From Physcomitrium patens (Eukaryota; Streptophyta; Bryopsida; Funariales; Funariaceae), in NCBI RefSeq assembly GCF_000002425.4, contig NC_037269.1:6968172-7032171 (forward strand): a DNA stretch of 64,000 nt, written 5' to 3'. Made by a program: the position numbers and the translations under genes. The notes beneath the pieces were generated by a model. It did no database searches. It saw only the letters and a list, made by a program, of their open reading frames with translations, and was not told the DNA's origin. Shown here one piece after another: positions 46,142 to 58,433 of the stretch (the stretch's first letter is position 1; each line of letters starts with the position of its first letter).

Positions 46142-47999
46142 TGTCAAGGACATGAACCCTAAGAAAATATAATCTCAATACACTCTAGTGTCACTCAAAA
46201 AGACCAAGAAATCACTCAAAGATGATAATATATTGAACAGAAATGGCTATTGCCAAGGATAAGAAAATTAGAAAGTCTTGAAACAAGACTAAGGACTAGA
46301 AAGGCATTGACAAGAGTGAAGAAGGCTTCACTCTTGCTTCCATATATACTATCTAACTAGAGGCTACATGGCGATGTCCTATAGGACCTCCGATATGTGT
46401 TGTCTTAGCTTGCAAGGCAAGTTATCTATGGATCCGCCATATAGTTAGCTTGTTTTCCTAACACATGTAGTGTGTCGCTAACTTGTTGACCAAGTTTCTA
46501 ACCTAAAAGTCAACAATAAACATGTATAAAGTCAATAATGTGTCTACGAAGTTTCTAGAAATTGTTATTGACATGTTGTCGTGTTGTGGTTCGACTACCA
46601 TATGAAAATAATATGTTTATATATTTATTATATAGTTTACTAAGCAACATGGTTAGAGCAATGTTAATAGATTTTAGTTGATTATAGAATGTAGTTAGAT
46701 TACTACCTTGAAAAGAGGATGTTTAAAAGAATTATTATTAGAATTTGTATAATTTCATTTTCTTTTGATAGTGGTTTTTGAAGTTGATTTTGTTAGTAAA
46801 AACTTTTATACATTTAGAGTTGCCTTTGTTGGACATTGGTGACCCTTTAAGTATTATTTTGGTTCTTTTATTTGGTGTTAAAGGGACTTATTGTAAAAAC
46901 CTTATAAGAGAAAGGGTTGGAGAGAGTTTTTGGTAGCAAAGGGAGTAATAAGGGCACCAATATGGATGAATGGAGATGGATAATATAAATCTCCATTCCT
47001 ATTGGCTAAAAATCATGCCCAATGGACTTCAAGGAGGCTGCCCGAGGCCATATTAGGGATTAAGGTTAGCGTTTCGGGGTCATTTGAACTTTGGAGGCTA
47101 AGGTCAGAAGGTTTAGGTTTTTGGATATGGTTTTGGTGCAAAATTTGTGTCATTTGGGGTTTTTATGAAGAAGATATCAGTGCTCGAAGTTAAGGTGTTG
47201 GTTTTGGACCTACTATCACTCTTTGGGACATTGCGCACGCGTACAGATAGCAAACGAGGATCGGCGACTGGAGTTGAAGAAAGAACTTTTGCGGCTACAG
47301 TTTTTTTATACTATTTGGTAAATTCTAAGCTTCGATGAAAGAGATATTGGTAGTTAAAGACAGCACTTGGAATCTAAGGATAGTAAGTAGCTCGATTTAC
47401 TAGTGCTTGTGTTTTGAGCTATATCTTCTGCAATTCGACAAGGTTTTGGCTCAAAATTTTCTAGATTGTGTATAATCTTGTTATAAAGCTTTCTACATAA
47501 GTTTTGTGGAATTTGGGTTTTGGGTTTGTGAGATATTAAGAAAATAGTTCTCGGGTGCTTATAAGTTAGGGTTTTGAGCACCTACTAGGGTTTTTGAGAT
47601 CTCAAACGATCGGTAACGAATTTACGGTAGATTTTTTTAGTAAAGCTCAAGGATAACAGCTACGTGTTGTAAAATTTTCAAAGGATTTGAACGGTTCAAT
47701 CAAGATATATAGAATTTTAAAGTTTCAAGAGAAAAAACCCTTTACGGGAAAAAAATGTTTTGAAGGGAAATTGTTTTATTTTGAGTTTTATGTAAATTAA
47801 AGGAGTTTTGGGAGCTAAGACAAGGTAAATATATAAGTACAAGTTAAACTCTCTATAGCTAGATACCTGGTATATTCCCAGATAGAAAATCACGCCATAC
47901 AACAACGTGTAAAGTCAATAACGCGTTTCTAACTTACTTCTACTAACTTCTACCTAATTATATAAATAATTATTGAGGTAAAGATACGTGTCCTTGATA
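46142..47999 (-). repeat. 3' LTR of element D, interrupted
   Basis: 46142-46568 matches the 5' end of 53119-53677, and about 47905-47999 matches its last ~100 bp (ACCTAATTATATAA, TATTGAGGTAAAGAT). Roughly 30 bp (GTAAAGTCAATAA) is present on both sides. A 1.33-kb unit lies in between. Confidence 0.75.
46574..47904. mobile_element. 1.33-kb insert with TGTTGT...ACAACA ends, possible solo LTR
   Basis: The unit begins TGTTGTCGTG and ends CACGCCATACAACA, giving 6-bp terminal inverted repeats of LTR type. It has no meaningful coding frame. No clean 5-bp target duplication is visible (TGACA left, ACGTG right), so a solo LTR from recombination, or a rearranged insertion, is only a suggestion. Confidence 0.4.
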
Positions 48000-48040
48000 T
48001 TACCTTCCCTTTTGGAGACAAGTTTCACGAGGAGCGATCA

Positions 48041-48463
48041 TCATATGTTGAAGAAATCTATGATGCGACGAATTATGTTTGCCACATACTTTGATCTTTG
48101 TTCTCTTCGAAGATAGTTGATAGGACCTTTCAGCCATCGATAGTATCTTATACGAGGGCAAGAAGACCACCCTGTTATTTGATCGCTGTTGAGGCTTTCA
48201 TAACTTTCTTCAAATATAATATTTGGAATACCATCAGGAGTTGTTCCTACTTCTAATAAAATTACCAAACATCGGGAGTCTCTTCGAAGGTCGTGATACC
48301 AAATGCGTTGTATCTCACCATCTATTCAAGGAAGAACATGCCGTTCTTGAAGATCTTCATCTCGATTGCATCATCTTGAAGGTTGTGATAATTGCAATGT
48401 CTCGTCCGACAGGTCAGTAAATGAGGTGTCTTGAGTTGAATCCGCTGGTTATTGGTTCTCCAT
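48041..48463 (-). pseudogene. Element D 3' accessory ORF (broken)
   Basis: The 423-nt counterpart of the B/C ORF starts with the ATG at 48463 and ends RRIIDFFNI. It has stops at codons 5, 31 and 46 and no indel. Codons after 46 are fully open, with conservative changes such as VGTTPDGIPNIIFEES. Confidence 0.6.
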
Positions 48464-48564
48464 TTTCTTAGCATCAAAAATACAAACAAACAAGGATAGA
48501 AGATAGAATGTTATCTTGCCTCAATTTTGTTTCTTTTATAGGGAAGGTCTTCAGCTTGGTTTTG

Positions 48565-51500
48565 ATAGATGTCGTCAATGAAAAGCTTCCACCTTCTTTA
48601 TTGCATTTGCAAGATTTTTACTGGCTCCTATCTGCATTCACTAATGTCGTATTCACGCCAATAAACAAGATATTCCAACCTATTTCGGTGCCGCCTTGAA
48701 TCTAAAACTTCTTCTACTTCAAATTCTTCATTATTGTCCAGTTTTATAGGAAGAAGTGATACTTGTCTTCTTCTTAGTATGTTTGCTATCTTGTATGGTT
48801 TGAAAAGAGATACGTGGAATACAAGATGGATCTTCATTGACTCTGGTAGGTTTAATTAATATGCAACTGGTTTGATTTGTGTAGAAATAGGAAAAGGTCC
48901 AAGCCTACGATAGTCCAATTTGTTACAAGGACAAGTAGTCTTGATATTGCGGCGTAATAGCCATACCTTATCACCCACATTAAATTGTGGTTGTTCCTTT
49001 CAATAAGCATCCGAGTTGGACTTTTGTCGTTCTTGAGCTTCCTTTAATTGTGCCTTCATTGTTGAATGAAGCTTTGACAAACGATTTGCCAAGTCTTTTG
49101 CTGGTGGATTTTTAACTTTTGAAAAGTCAAAAGTATCAAGTCGTGGATGATAACCATAATTGGCAAAGAAAGGTGTTTGTTGCGTTGAAGAATGCACCGT
49201 ATTATTATAAGCAAATTCTGCCAATGGCAAGAGAGTTGTCCAGTCATCTTGTTCGTAATTAATGGTACACCTTAAGTATTGCTCCAAGACCTGGTTTACG
49301 CACTCCATTTGTCCATCAGTTTGAGGATGATAGGCCGAAGATAGTTTTATGTCTACCTTTAGAATTTTGAAAAGGCTTCTCCAAAATCTTGATACAAATT
49401 GAGTCCCCCTAACCGAAATGATATCCTTGGATAGTCCATGATATCGATAGATATTATCAAGGAAAAGCTTAGCCATTTCTTCACCTGTGATAGATTTTGT
49501 ACATGGTACAAAATGTGCCATTTTGGTAAAATGATCTACATTCACAAATATAGAATCATACGAACTTGAAATTCGAAGATCCATAATAAAATCCATAGAA
49601 ACTGAAAACCATAGTTGTTCTGGAATTGGTAACGATTGAAGAAGTCTATAAGATTGATAGCGAGGAGTTTTGGATTTTGAACAAGTATCACATAATTGAA
49701 CAAAGTTTTTGACTGCCTTTCACATTTGAGGCCACCAAAAATCTCTCAATATTAGCTCCAAAGTCTTGTTGTATCCAAAATGTCCAGCTGTAGGAAAGTC
49801 ATGACGAGCTTGGAGGATGCATAATCGTGCCTCGCCTTCTGGAATGTATAGGCAACCTTTGAAGTATAATAGGTTGTTCTCGAATTCAAACTTTGAAGTG
49901 TCATAGAACTTAGAGGAAGTATTTTTAATATCATGAACAACAAGGTCTGAAGTCATACTTGATTGAATTTGCTTGACAAAGGTTGAATCAACAATTAATG
50001 TTGATTTCATTGCTCGAAGATGAAAATATTTTGGTTTCAAGAGAATTATTCTTTGTTGATCAGAAGATGCATCCCCTTCTTTTGGTACAAGATAAGAACG
50101 TCTAGAAAGGGCGTCTGACAAACCTTATTGTTTTTCGGGTCGATATGTGATCTTAAAATCAAATCTTGATAAAGACATCCTCCAACAAGCTTGACGACGA
50201 TTCAAAACACGTGTTGACACAAAATATTCAAGATTCTTATGATCAGTATATACGATGACTAGACAAAAAATGCCTTCTAAATAATGACGCTATTCTTGAA
50301 ATGAATCCACGATTGCAAGAAGCTCTTTGTCGTAGATTTCATAATTAATCTTGGTTGCTGAAAATTTCCTTGAATAGAAAGCTAATTGATGGAGTTTATC
50401 ATCTTTTCCCATTTGTGATAATACTGCATCCAAAGCATAGTCCAATGCATCTGTTTCCATAAAAAATGACTTGGAGAAGACAACTCAATATAAGATTGGT
50501 GCAAAAGTAAACTCCTTCTTTAGAGTATCAAATGATGCTTTGGCTTCTTTAATCCACTCAAGTTTGTCTTTACAAGTCAAACATATAAGTGGAGCTACAA
50601 CTTGAGAAAAATTCTTGATGAAGATTTAATAGTAAATAGCAAAGCCTAAGAAGCATTGCACATCTCTTACTATTCTTGGAATCTTCCAATCTGTGATAGT
50701 TTGGACTTTCTTGGGATCCATTATAAGGCCCTCGTTAGAAATAATATATCCCAAGAAGTCAACTTGCATAGTGTGAAAAATACACTTTTCTATCTTGGCA
50801 TATAATCCTGTATCTTGAAGTTTTTGTAATACATGACGAACATGAAGTTCATGTTCTTCTGTATTCTTAGAATATATTAGAATATCGTCTAAATAGCAGA
50901 CGATAAAATCATCTAGATACTCACAAAAAATATCATTCATAAGATGTTGAAAAGCAGCTGGTGCATTCGTGAGTCCAAAAGGCATGACATTATATTCAAA
51001 ATATCCGTACCTAGTTCAAAAGGCAGTCTTCCATTCATCTCTTTCTTTGATGCGGATCAAGTTGTATGCTCCTCGTAGATCTATTTTTGTATAGATCTTT
51101 GCTTGATTGAGTTGGTCAAGAAGTCCTAAAATGAGAGATAAGGAATATCTATTTTTGATGGTGATCTTGTTGAACCTTTGATAATCTACGCACATTTGTA
51201 AAAATCCATCTTTTTTCTTCACAAATAAGATAGGAGCTCCTACTAGGGATTTTGAATGGCATATGAAATTCTTAGCCAAATTTTCATCAATGTACTCCTT
51301 TAGTGCAGCCAATTCGTTTTGTGATAAGCTGTAGATGGGTCCGAACGGTGGTTGAGCTCCTTCTTGAAGATCAATGGTACAATCATAAAGCTTGTGATCT
51401 GGAAGAATATCTGCATTTTTCTTCTCAAAAACGTCTTTGAAAACTTGATATTGACTTGGAATCTCACTTGACGTCTTTTTTGTAATATTAATAGGCATGG

Positions 51501-51990
51501 CATATATAGCAAAAGGTGCCCCTTCTTTTGTTGCATGCATAAAAGTTCTTGCACCTATGAATAAAAGTTTGGATGTACTAGACTTACATATTTCTATTTG
51601 ACGATTGAAATCGCATGAAAAATTAATACTACAAGAAATCCAATCTATATGAGGGTTATATTTTTCTAACCAAGATAGACCTTAAATGACTAGATTCAAA
51701 AGAGATCTTATAATATTGAATATTATTATACTGTTATGATTGTTAATTACTACATCTAAAAGAATAGTCTCGTGGGTAACATCTCCAGAAGACAATAAAC
51801 GACCATCTACGACTTCTACATGTATAGGTTTGATTTTCTTGACTAACGATATTTCTTATTTTTTGGCAACATCTTTGTCTATAAAACAAGCTGAAGTTCC
51901 TGAATTTAATGAAGCAAAGACTTTATGGTTTTTGGGTCATAAACAAATATTCACAATAAAACAAGGTGACAGATCTAAAGAAAGAATAGG
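48565..51990 (-). pseudogene. pol: Element D pol (multiply broken)
   Basis: From high to low coordinates: protease remnant (51.6-51.99 kb), RT N-terminus with FVKKKDGFLQMCVDY (to 51016), palm with [15 protein letters not shown] (50985-50626), RNase H remnant (50.1-50.6 kb), integrase zinc finger (50121-49720), core with IISVRGTQF and YHPQTDGQMECVNQVLEQ (49596-49000), and chromodomain remnant KLDNNEEFEVEEVLDSRRHR (48837-48628). At the position of the young-family TAG this copy has CAA. Confidence 0.85.
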
Positions 51991-52029
51991 ACCTTTAAAG
52001 AAAGAATAGGACCTTTAAAGATCAATTTG

Positions 52030-52902
52030 CATTGGCTCTGGCTTTGATGAATATGTTTTGGAAAACTTGGGAGTTACCATCATTGCTTGACTTGTTCCTC
52101 TCCAGCCAAGTCTTTGTTCTTAATGCCTTTCAAATAATCGATTGTCGTATGTAATGGCTTGAGTAATAAGTTATTCCAAAGATTTTGCTTTTGGCATTGT
52201 TAATAACAAATCTTTGTCGTTATCCTTCAATCCATAACAAAATTAATTGATAAGTACTTTGTCATTCCAGTCCACATCACAAGCAAGATATTAAAATTCA
52301 GCAGTATATGTGGTGGCTGATTGTGATCCTTGTCGTAAAGATAAGAGCTTGGTCTCAGCTACACGTTCTCGATCACTTTCTCTAAATGTGGCCGTAAATA
52401 CTTCTAAGAATGCATTCAAATCATAAAGGATTCATGAATCCTTTTCCATCAAAGGTGCAAACCAAGAGAGAGCACTTCCAGATAGAAGTGCTTCAATGAA
52501 ACCAACTTGAGTAAATCCATCATGGTATTGGAAGGGATGCAACTTTAGATAAAGCTTGACTTATTGCAAAAACCCTCGGAATTTTGATCTTGTCCCATCA
52601 AACTTCTTGGGCATACTAATCCTTGTCCCCATTGTACTTGTAGAAGTAAAACTCCCTGGATTTGGTTATGACGTCGATCTATTTGCCTCTTTTAATCGCA
52701 CAACTTCTTGACGTAGACTCTGAACTTTTTCAGTAGGCTTAGGAGTAGTACCTCCATGATTCACATTGGAAATACATGAAATTTCAACTCTTACAGTGTT
52801 GACAAGTTTGTAAAGATCTGCAATAGTTACAAATCTATTTTCACTTCCATTGATAGTAGCATCTATAATCTTTCCTTCCATAAACAACTCAAAAAGATTC
52901 AA
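52030..52902 (-). pseudogene. gag: Element D gag (broken)
   Basis: The start at 52902 reads MNLFELFMEGKIIDATINGS and is unlike the A-C N-terminus. The frame is later lost, but [13 protein letters not shown] and ALSWFAP-type gag motifs are recognisable at about 52.45-52.6 kb. Confidence 0.7.
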
Positions 52903-53104
52903 AGGTTAAATTAGAGGAGGGTAATCCACAACCTCTAATATCAAATGAAGATTTCCACAAAGAAAGATAATCCACTCTCTTTAAAGAAAAAATCAGTGAA
53001 ATAACAAATTTGTTTAAAGGTGGGTAATCTGCAACCTTCAAAACACAACAATAGAAGTGAGGTGATCCATTCACTTCTCAGATAAGACTGAGACAATAAG
53101 TTAG

Positions 53105-53116
53105 CACTCTTGTCAA
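53105..53116 (-). other. Putative self-priming primer-binding site of element D
   Basis: Plus CACTCTTGTCAA is the minus-strand TTGACAAGAGTG, 2 nt from the LTR end. It is a perfect 12-nt complement of the predicted RNA start (plus 53284-53295), which lies 31 nt after the TATA box. No tRNA-iMet-like motif follows, unlike in B and C. Confidence 0.65.
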
Positions 53117-53118
53117 AC

Positions 53119-53677
53119 TGTCAAGGACATGAACTCCAAGGAAACGTAATCTCAATACACTCTAGTATCATTCAAAAAGACTAAGAAATCACTCAAAGAT
53201 GATAATATATTAAACAGGAATGGCTATTGCCAAGGACAAGAGAATTAGAAAGTCTTGAAACAAGTCTAAGGACTAGAAAGGCATTGACAAGAGTGAAGAA
53301 GGCTTCACTCTTGCTTCCATATATACTATCTAACTAGAAGCTACATGGCGATGTCCTATACGACCTCCGATATGTATTGACTTTGTGAGCCTCATGTCTT
53401 AGCTTGCAAGGCAAGTTATCTATGGATCCGCCATATAATTAGCTTGTTTTCCAAGCTACTAACACATGTAGTACGTTGCTAACTTGTTGACCAAGTTTCT
53501 AACCTAAAAGTCAACAATAAACACGTGTAAAGTCAATAATGCATCTACAAAGTTTTTAAGAAGCTTCTCTAGAAGATATTATGAAACTAACCTACTTTTA
53601 CTTACTTCTACTTACTTCTACTTACTTCTACCTAATTATATAAGTAATTATTGAGGTAAAGATGTGTATCCGTGACA
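53119..53677 (-). repeat. 5' LTR of element D (559 bp)
   Basis: Plus reading starts TGTCAAGGACATGAAC and ends ATCCGTGACA. It carries three tandem CTTACTTCTA units near the end and a TATATA promoter motif on the minus strand. Confidence 0.9.
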
Positions 53678-54262
53678 CCAACAGGAACTCGAATTTTATT
53701 TATAAAAAAAAAGATGGATCATTGCGGATGAGTGTCGACTATCGAGAACTCAACAAGATCACCATTAAGAACATATATCCATTACCTTTGATAACTGGTC
53801 TCTTTGATCAGTTGAATCAGGCTAAAATCTATACAAAAATAGATCTACAAGGAACATACAATTTAGTACGCATCAAAGAAGGAGATGAATGGAAGACTGC
53901 GTTTTGGACTAGGTACAGACATTTTCAATATAATGTCATGTCTTTTGGACTTACAAATGCACTGGCTACTTTTCAACATTTCATTGATGATGTTTTTCGT
54001 GAGTTTTTGGACAATTTTGTCATCTGTTACTTAGATGACATTTTAATCTATTCTAAGAATGCAAAAGAGCATGAAGATCATATTTGTCTAGTATTACAAA
54101 AACTTCAAGATGGAGGATTGTAAGCCAAGATGGAAAAGTGTTTATTTCACACTATTCAAATTGACTTTTTAAGATACATTATTTCAAACAATGGTCTAAT
54201 GATGGATTCTAAGAAAGTTTAAACAATTATAGATTGGAAGATTCCAAAGACGGTAAGAGGTC
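53678..54262 (+). pseudogene. Fragment E (right part): RT domain
   Basis: It continues RT with [32 protein letters not shown] and [16 protein letters not shown]. It keeps CAG at the position of the young-family TAG. A TAA ends the frame after QKLQDGGL, and homology stops at about 54262 (KTVRG). Confidence 0.85.
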
Positions 54263-54635
54263 AATGAATTCCATGCAGGCTATCAACCTTTCTAGAACCT
54301 CTAGGGACACAAGAGATGATCTTATTTAACTTATGAATGAATCCACATGATTGTGTTTCTATGAGAAGTAGAAATGGGATTATTTATATAATTATAAAAT
54401 AACATTTATAAGATAATTAATTTGTAAATCTTATTTAAATAAATAAATAAATAAATCTTTCTTTATTATATAGTTCTTTCTATAAATATTCACCTTATTC
54501 TTTCTATAGATGCATTGAAGTGTGTCTTAATTAATTGATGAAAAATTCTAAAATATCATATATATGATGAAAAATTATAAGCTCCTTTAAATCGAATAAT
54601 AATCTCTTCAATGTTAATATCAAATAATAAGTTCT

Positions 54636-54679
<44 letters not shown>

Positions 54680-55133
54680 TTATAAAATTATAAGTTTTGT
54701 TTTATTATAATTGGTATTTGAAATTTTTTCTAAACAATAAATATTATATGATAAAACACCTTCTTTATTAATAGAAAATTAACGCTTTTTGGTAAAGTTA
54801 TTATGAAGAAAAAGATATTAAATTCTAACTATATTCATGATACTAATAATTTTAAGAATATTATTTGATGATGTGTTAAAAACCTTAGCATCAACTTTAA
54901 AAATCTGTAGAATTTTGTAGAAACAAAATCTTTTAAAATTTTTGTTCAAATCTTTAAAAAATAATTGTAGTAAAAAGAAATTGTATTATATAAAGATAAT
55001 TATAGGAAAGAATTTCTTAGAAAACTCATGATAATTTTTTTTTGCCTATAAAATTAAATTTATTATATTTTGTTGAAAAAAAATCGGTAAGTTTTATAAA
55101 TATAATTTTTAATATTTAATCGGTTATTTTTAA

Positions 55134-55182
<49 letters not shown>

Positions 55183-57940
55183 AAAAATATTTAAATATAT
55201 AAATTATTTATATGTATTAAAATATAAATAAAATATAAAATGATTAAGTTATTGAAGAATTATTTTAGTGATACCATCTCAAAGTAATACTACCTAAAAG
55301 TGATATTATTTTAGCAATAATTTTTTTGCCTAGAAGTGATATAGTTTAAAAGTGATATTGCTAAAAAATAGTTGTGCTTAGAAATAGCCTTATTCTAAAC
55401 AGACATAATGAATAAAAAAGTAACTAAAATGCTTTGAAAAATACAAAGTGCATATTTCTTTTTTCAATCCTCTTTCCTTCTTTCTTGTATGAAGTGCAAT
55501 AATGTAGCTAACAACGCATCTATTAGATTCTTGATTTTATTATTTTCTTAAAATATTAAAAGTTTTGCTATATTTCAAGCTTTATTGAATAAATCAGCCA
55601 ATTTTTGTTTTGTTTGAACATTCTTGACTTTCAATTCTTCTTCTAATATTCTTGACTCTCAAATGATACTTTCTTTTAATGTATTTGGATCTTATATAAA
55701 AAAATTAGATTTTTTGGCCAATTTCATTACTCTTTAATTGTCACAATTGAGGTATGCATCTTATAGAATATGAATAGATATATTTGCCAACACCCAAGCC
55801 ACCTTCATTATTGCATATGTAACTAAAGTTGGAAAAGTAAGTATTTTAAGTGTTGTTGATTTGAACCTAATTATTGAGGTGCAACTTTAGTATTAAACCA
55901 ATATGAACTTACATCATTAAATTGTATGATCAAAATTGCCACCAACTTTATAGGTTAGTATCATACATATGTTGTCTTTCTTGAAAATATAGTAAATATT
56001 TGGTTGTAGAAGATAAATTTGTATTTTAAGATCTCTAAAAAATCCTAATTAAATTTTGAATAAAATTTAAATAAATATTAGGTAAATCCTAATAATCTTA
56101 ATAAAATCCTAAATAAATCCTAAATAAATTCTCACAATTTAAATAAAATTTTAAAGATATTCTAATCAAATTTTGAATAAATATTAATTAAGTCTTACCA
56201 AATCTTAAATAAATCCTAAACAATCTATATAGCAATTATAAAACTTCAATAGCTATTAATTAAATTGTAGGTCTTACTTAAAAAATTGAGTACATTTCAA
56301 AGTACATGTTAATAACAAGTATAAGAAAATTAATAGAAAATTGATTTTATTGATTGAAATAAAAAGCTCTTAATTTGCTTTGGTGTTTGTCATCATTTTT
56401 TTCTAACTTTAATGTCAATCTATCAATAATAATAGCTTCTTACAAAACCATTCACTTGCCCTCAAAATTTACTAAATTATTAAAAATTAATTTTATTATT
56501 TTTTACATAATTTATTTTCAATCTAACTAACAAATTGCTGAAAATTAAACAAATTTTTACTAATCCTTGAAATCTTAATTCCAAGACCTTAATCCAATTG
56601 AATTTTAATAATCTTTAATTTAAAAATTTATTTAAACTTAAATTCATAAAATATATTTATAATAAATAAATCTATAACTCCATAAAAAAAATTAATTATC
56701 AATCTAATATAATACATACAATATTTTCAAAAAATAAATTCTTTTTATTTTACAAAATTAAAAATCTCCTAAAACAACTATAACATTTCAAAATTCTTAT
56801 AAAGTCAATATTAATTCAAATTACTTAAACCTATATTCAAAAAAAATTCATGAAGTTTTTTTTTTTTTTTAATTCTGCTCTCCAATCAACAAAAAAACCT
56901 TATAATTGCCATAAATGTATAGTTTTGTGCTTTAATGTTTGATTTCGATTTATATTTATAACTAATTTTCTTTGAATATTAATATCTAATTTTTTAAAAT
57001 ATTCAATTTATGGTTCTATTATAGTTTTTTTATCTTGTTTGTAACCCTACAAAATAATAGATAGTTTCCAACATAGAATAGATTAGCTATAGTTTAAAAA
57101 TTAATATAGTTATAATAATAATGTTGAATCTATTATTTGTGCAAAAAATACTAATATAAATATAAAAGAACAAGACCTTAATATATGTGGATTTTGTAGA
57201 TATAAAATTGTGTGATAAAGGTATATGGAATAGTGTAGAAGGTTAATATTGGATATACTTCATCATTTATTAATTAACTTTACCTTTTTCTAATAAAACG
57301 TCGCATAATAAAGAAGAAACTTGTATGTCTTTCAAAAGTGAGAGAAATAATAGCTTATTCACACTATTAAAGAGATCAAAAGATAGCACAAAGTTGAAAT
57401 AAGTACCATCTTAAAAAATATTATCATGTGACAATTAGATTGTGATGAATGATGAGGTGCTTGAAATGAAATAAGTGTTCCTTAATCTTTACTAAGTTTA
57501 ATGCCCTATCAAAAAATAGCAGCTTTAAGATAATATAGTAGCTCCAATTGTTGTATGTTGATTTATCAAAAGACATGCATAGGACGATCTACATTTATTG
57601 CCATCTAATTTGGCAATGATTTATAGTGTGCAAAGAGAGCTAAATTTGAAAAAAGGGCAAGAAATGCCTTATGCAGCAATTGAAATCCTTTAAAGTGATT
57701 GAGACGAGAAGTTGTAGTAATACAACATATCAATAAGTACTAACAAGGGAATCACTTGACTAAGTCTTTAGTATATTTTTGAATGACATCTAAAATAAAA
57801 GATACAAGAAATAAAAATATTTGTTAGAGTCAAAAGTATTTATCAAAAGAAATTGATAGCAATGGTTTAGATCTTGTGACTACCAATGAATAGTAGCCTT
57901 TGAATATTAGATACTACAAATATATGTGAATTATCAAGGA
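54263..57940. other. Extremely AT-rich intergenic DNA with TA microsatellites
   Basis: No coding sequence was seen. TA dinucleotide runs lie at about 54639-54674 and 55136-55179. Words such as AAATCCTAAATAAATCC recur at about 56040-56230. Confidence 0.6.
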
Positions 57941-57944
57941 CATA

Positions 57945-58200
57945 ATAAAATTGCCATTAAGAACAGGTTATTTCTACCCTTAATATCAAGAATTCTTGAT
58001 TAATTTAATCTACCCAAGATTTATACCAAAATAGATCAACAAAGAGTATACAACATAATATGTATGAAAAAAGAAATAAATAGAAGACTTTATTTTGAAC
58101 CAAGTGTGGACATTTTAAATATAATTTCATCTCTTTTTTAACTCTTATTAATGTCTTTATTTTTTCCAATCTAATTTCAAGAGTCTTTAGTCTTTTGATA
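57945..58200 (+). pseudogene. Relic G: nearly erased chromovirus RT plus U5-like tail
   Basis: AAAATTGCCATTAAGAACAG begins a stretch parallel to A at about 6285-6480 (ATCAAGAACAGG, AAAATAGATC, GAAGACT.CGTTT.GAACC, CATTTTGAATATAA). Changes are mainly C-to-T and G-to-A. From about 58160, AATTTCAAGAGTCTTTAG resembles the U5 of the LTR family. Confidence 0.6.
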
Positions 58201-58396
58201 GGAATTCACTTGCATAATAGAATGAGAAAGACATCAATAAAAAAGTTGAAAAAATAAAATCTAAGAAAGAAACTCTTCAATCTATAAAGTAGTGTTCTAC
58301 TTGTAATAATGTTATTACTAAAGAGAAAAATCTAATACATTCAAAGTTTGAAACAAAAATTTCTTTTGAAAGTTTTATCCATAGAAATTCCACAAG

Positions 58397-58398
<2 letters not shown>

Positions 58399-58430
<32 letters not shown>
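58399..58430. repeat. TA microsatellite
   Basis: An uninterrupted AT dinucleotide run of about 32 bp. Confidence 0.9.

Positions 58431-58433
<3 letters not shown>

Larger units (their letters stand above)
46142..53677 (-). mobile_element. Element D: older related chromovirus, inserted in E
   Basis: Minus-strand element. The 5' LTR (53119-53677) and the disrupted 3' LTR (46142-47999) flank 3' ORF, pol and gag remnants. Flanks TCAAC (46137-46141) and CCAAC (53678-53682) form a near-perfect duplication, and the homologous site in A reads CCAAC. Stops and shifts are frequent, and protein sequence is clearly diverged from A-C. Confidence 0.9.
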
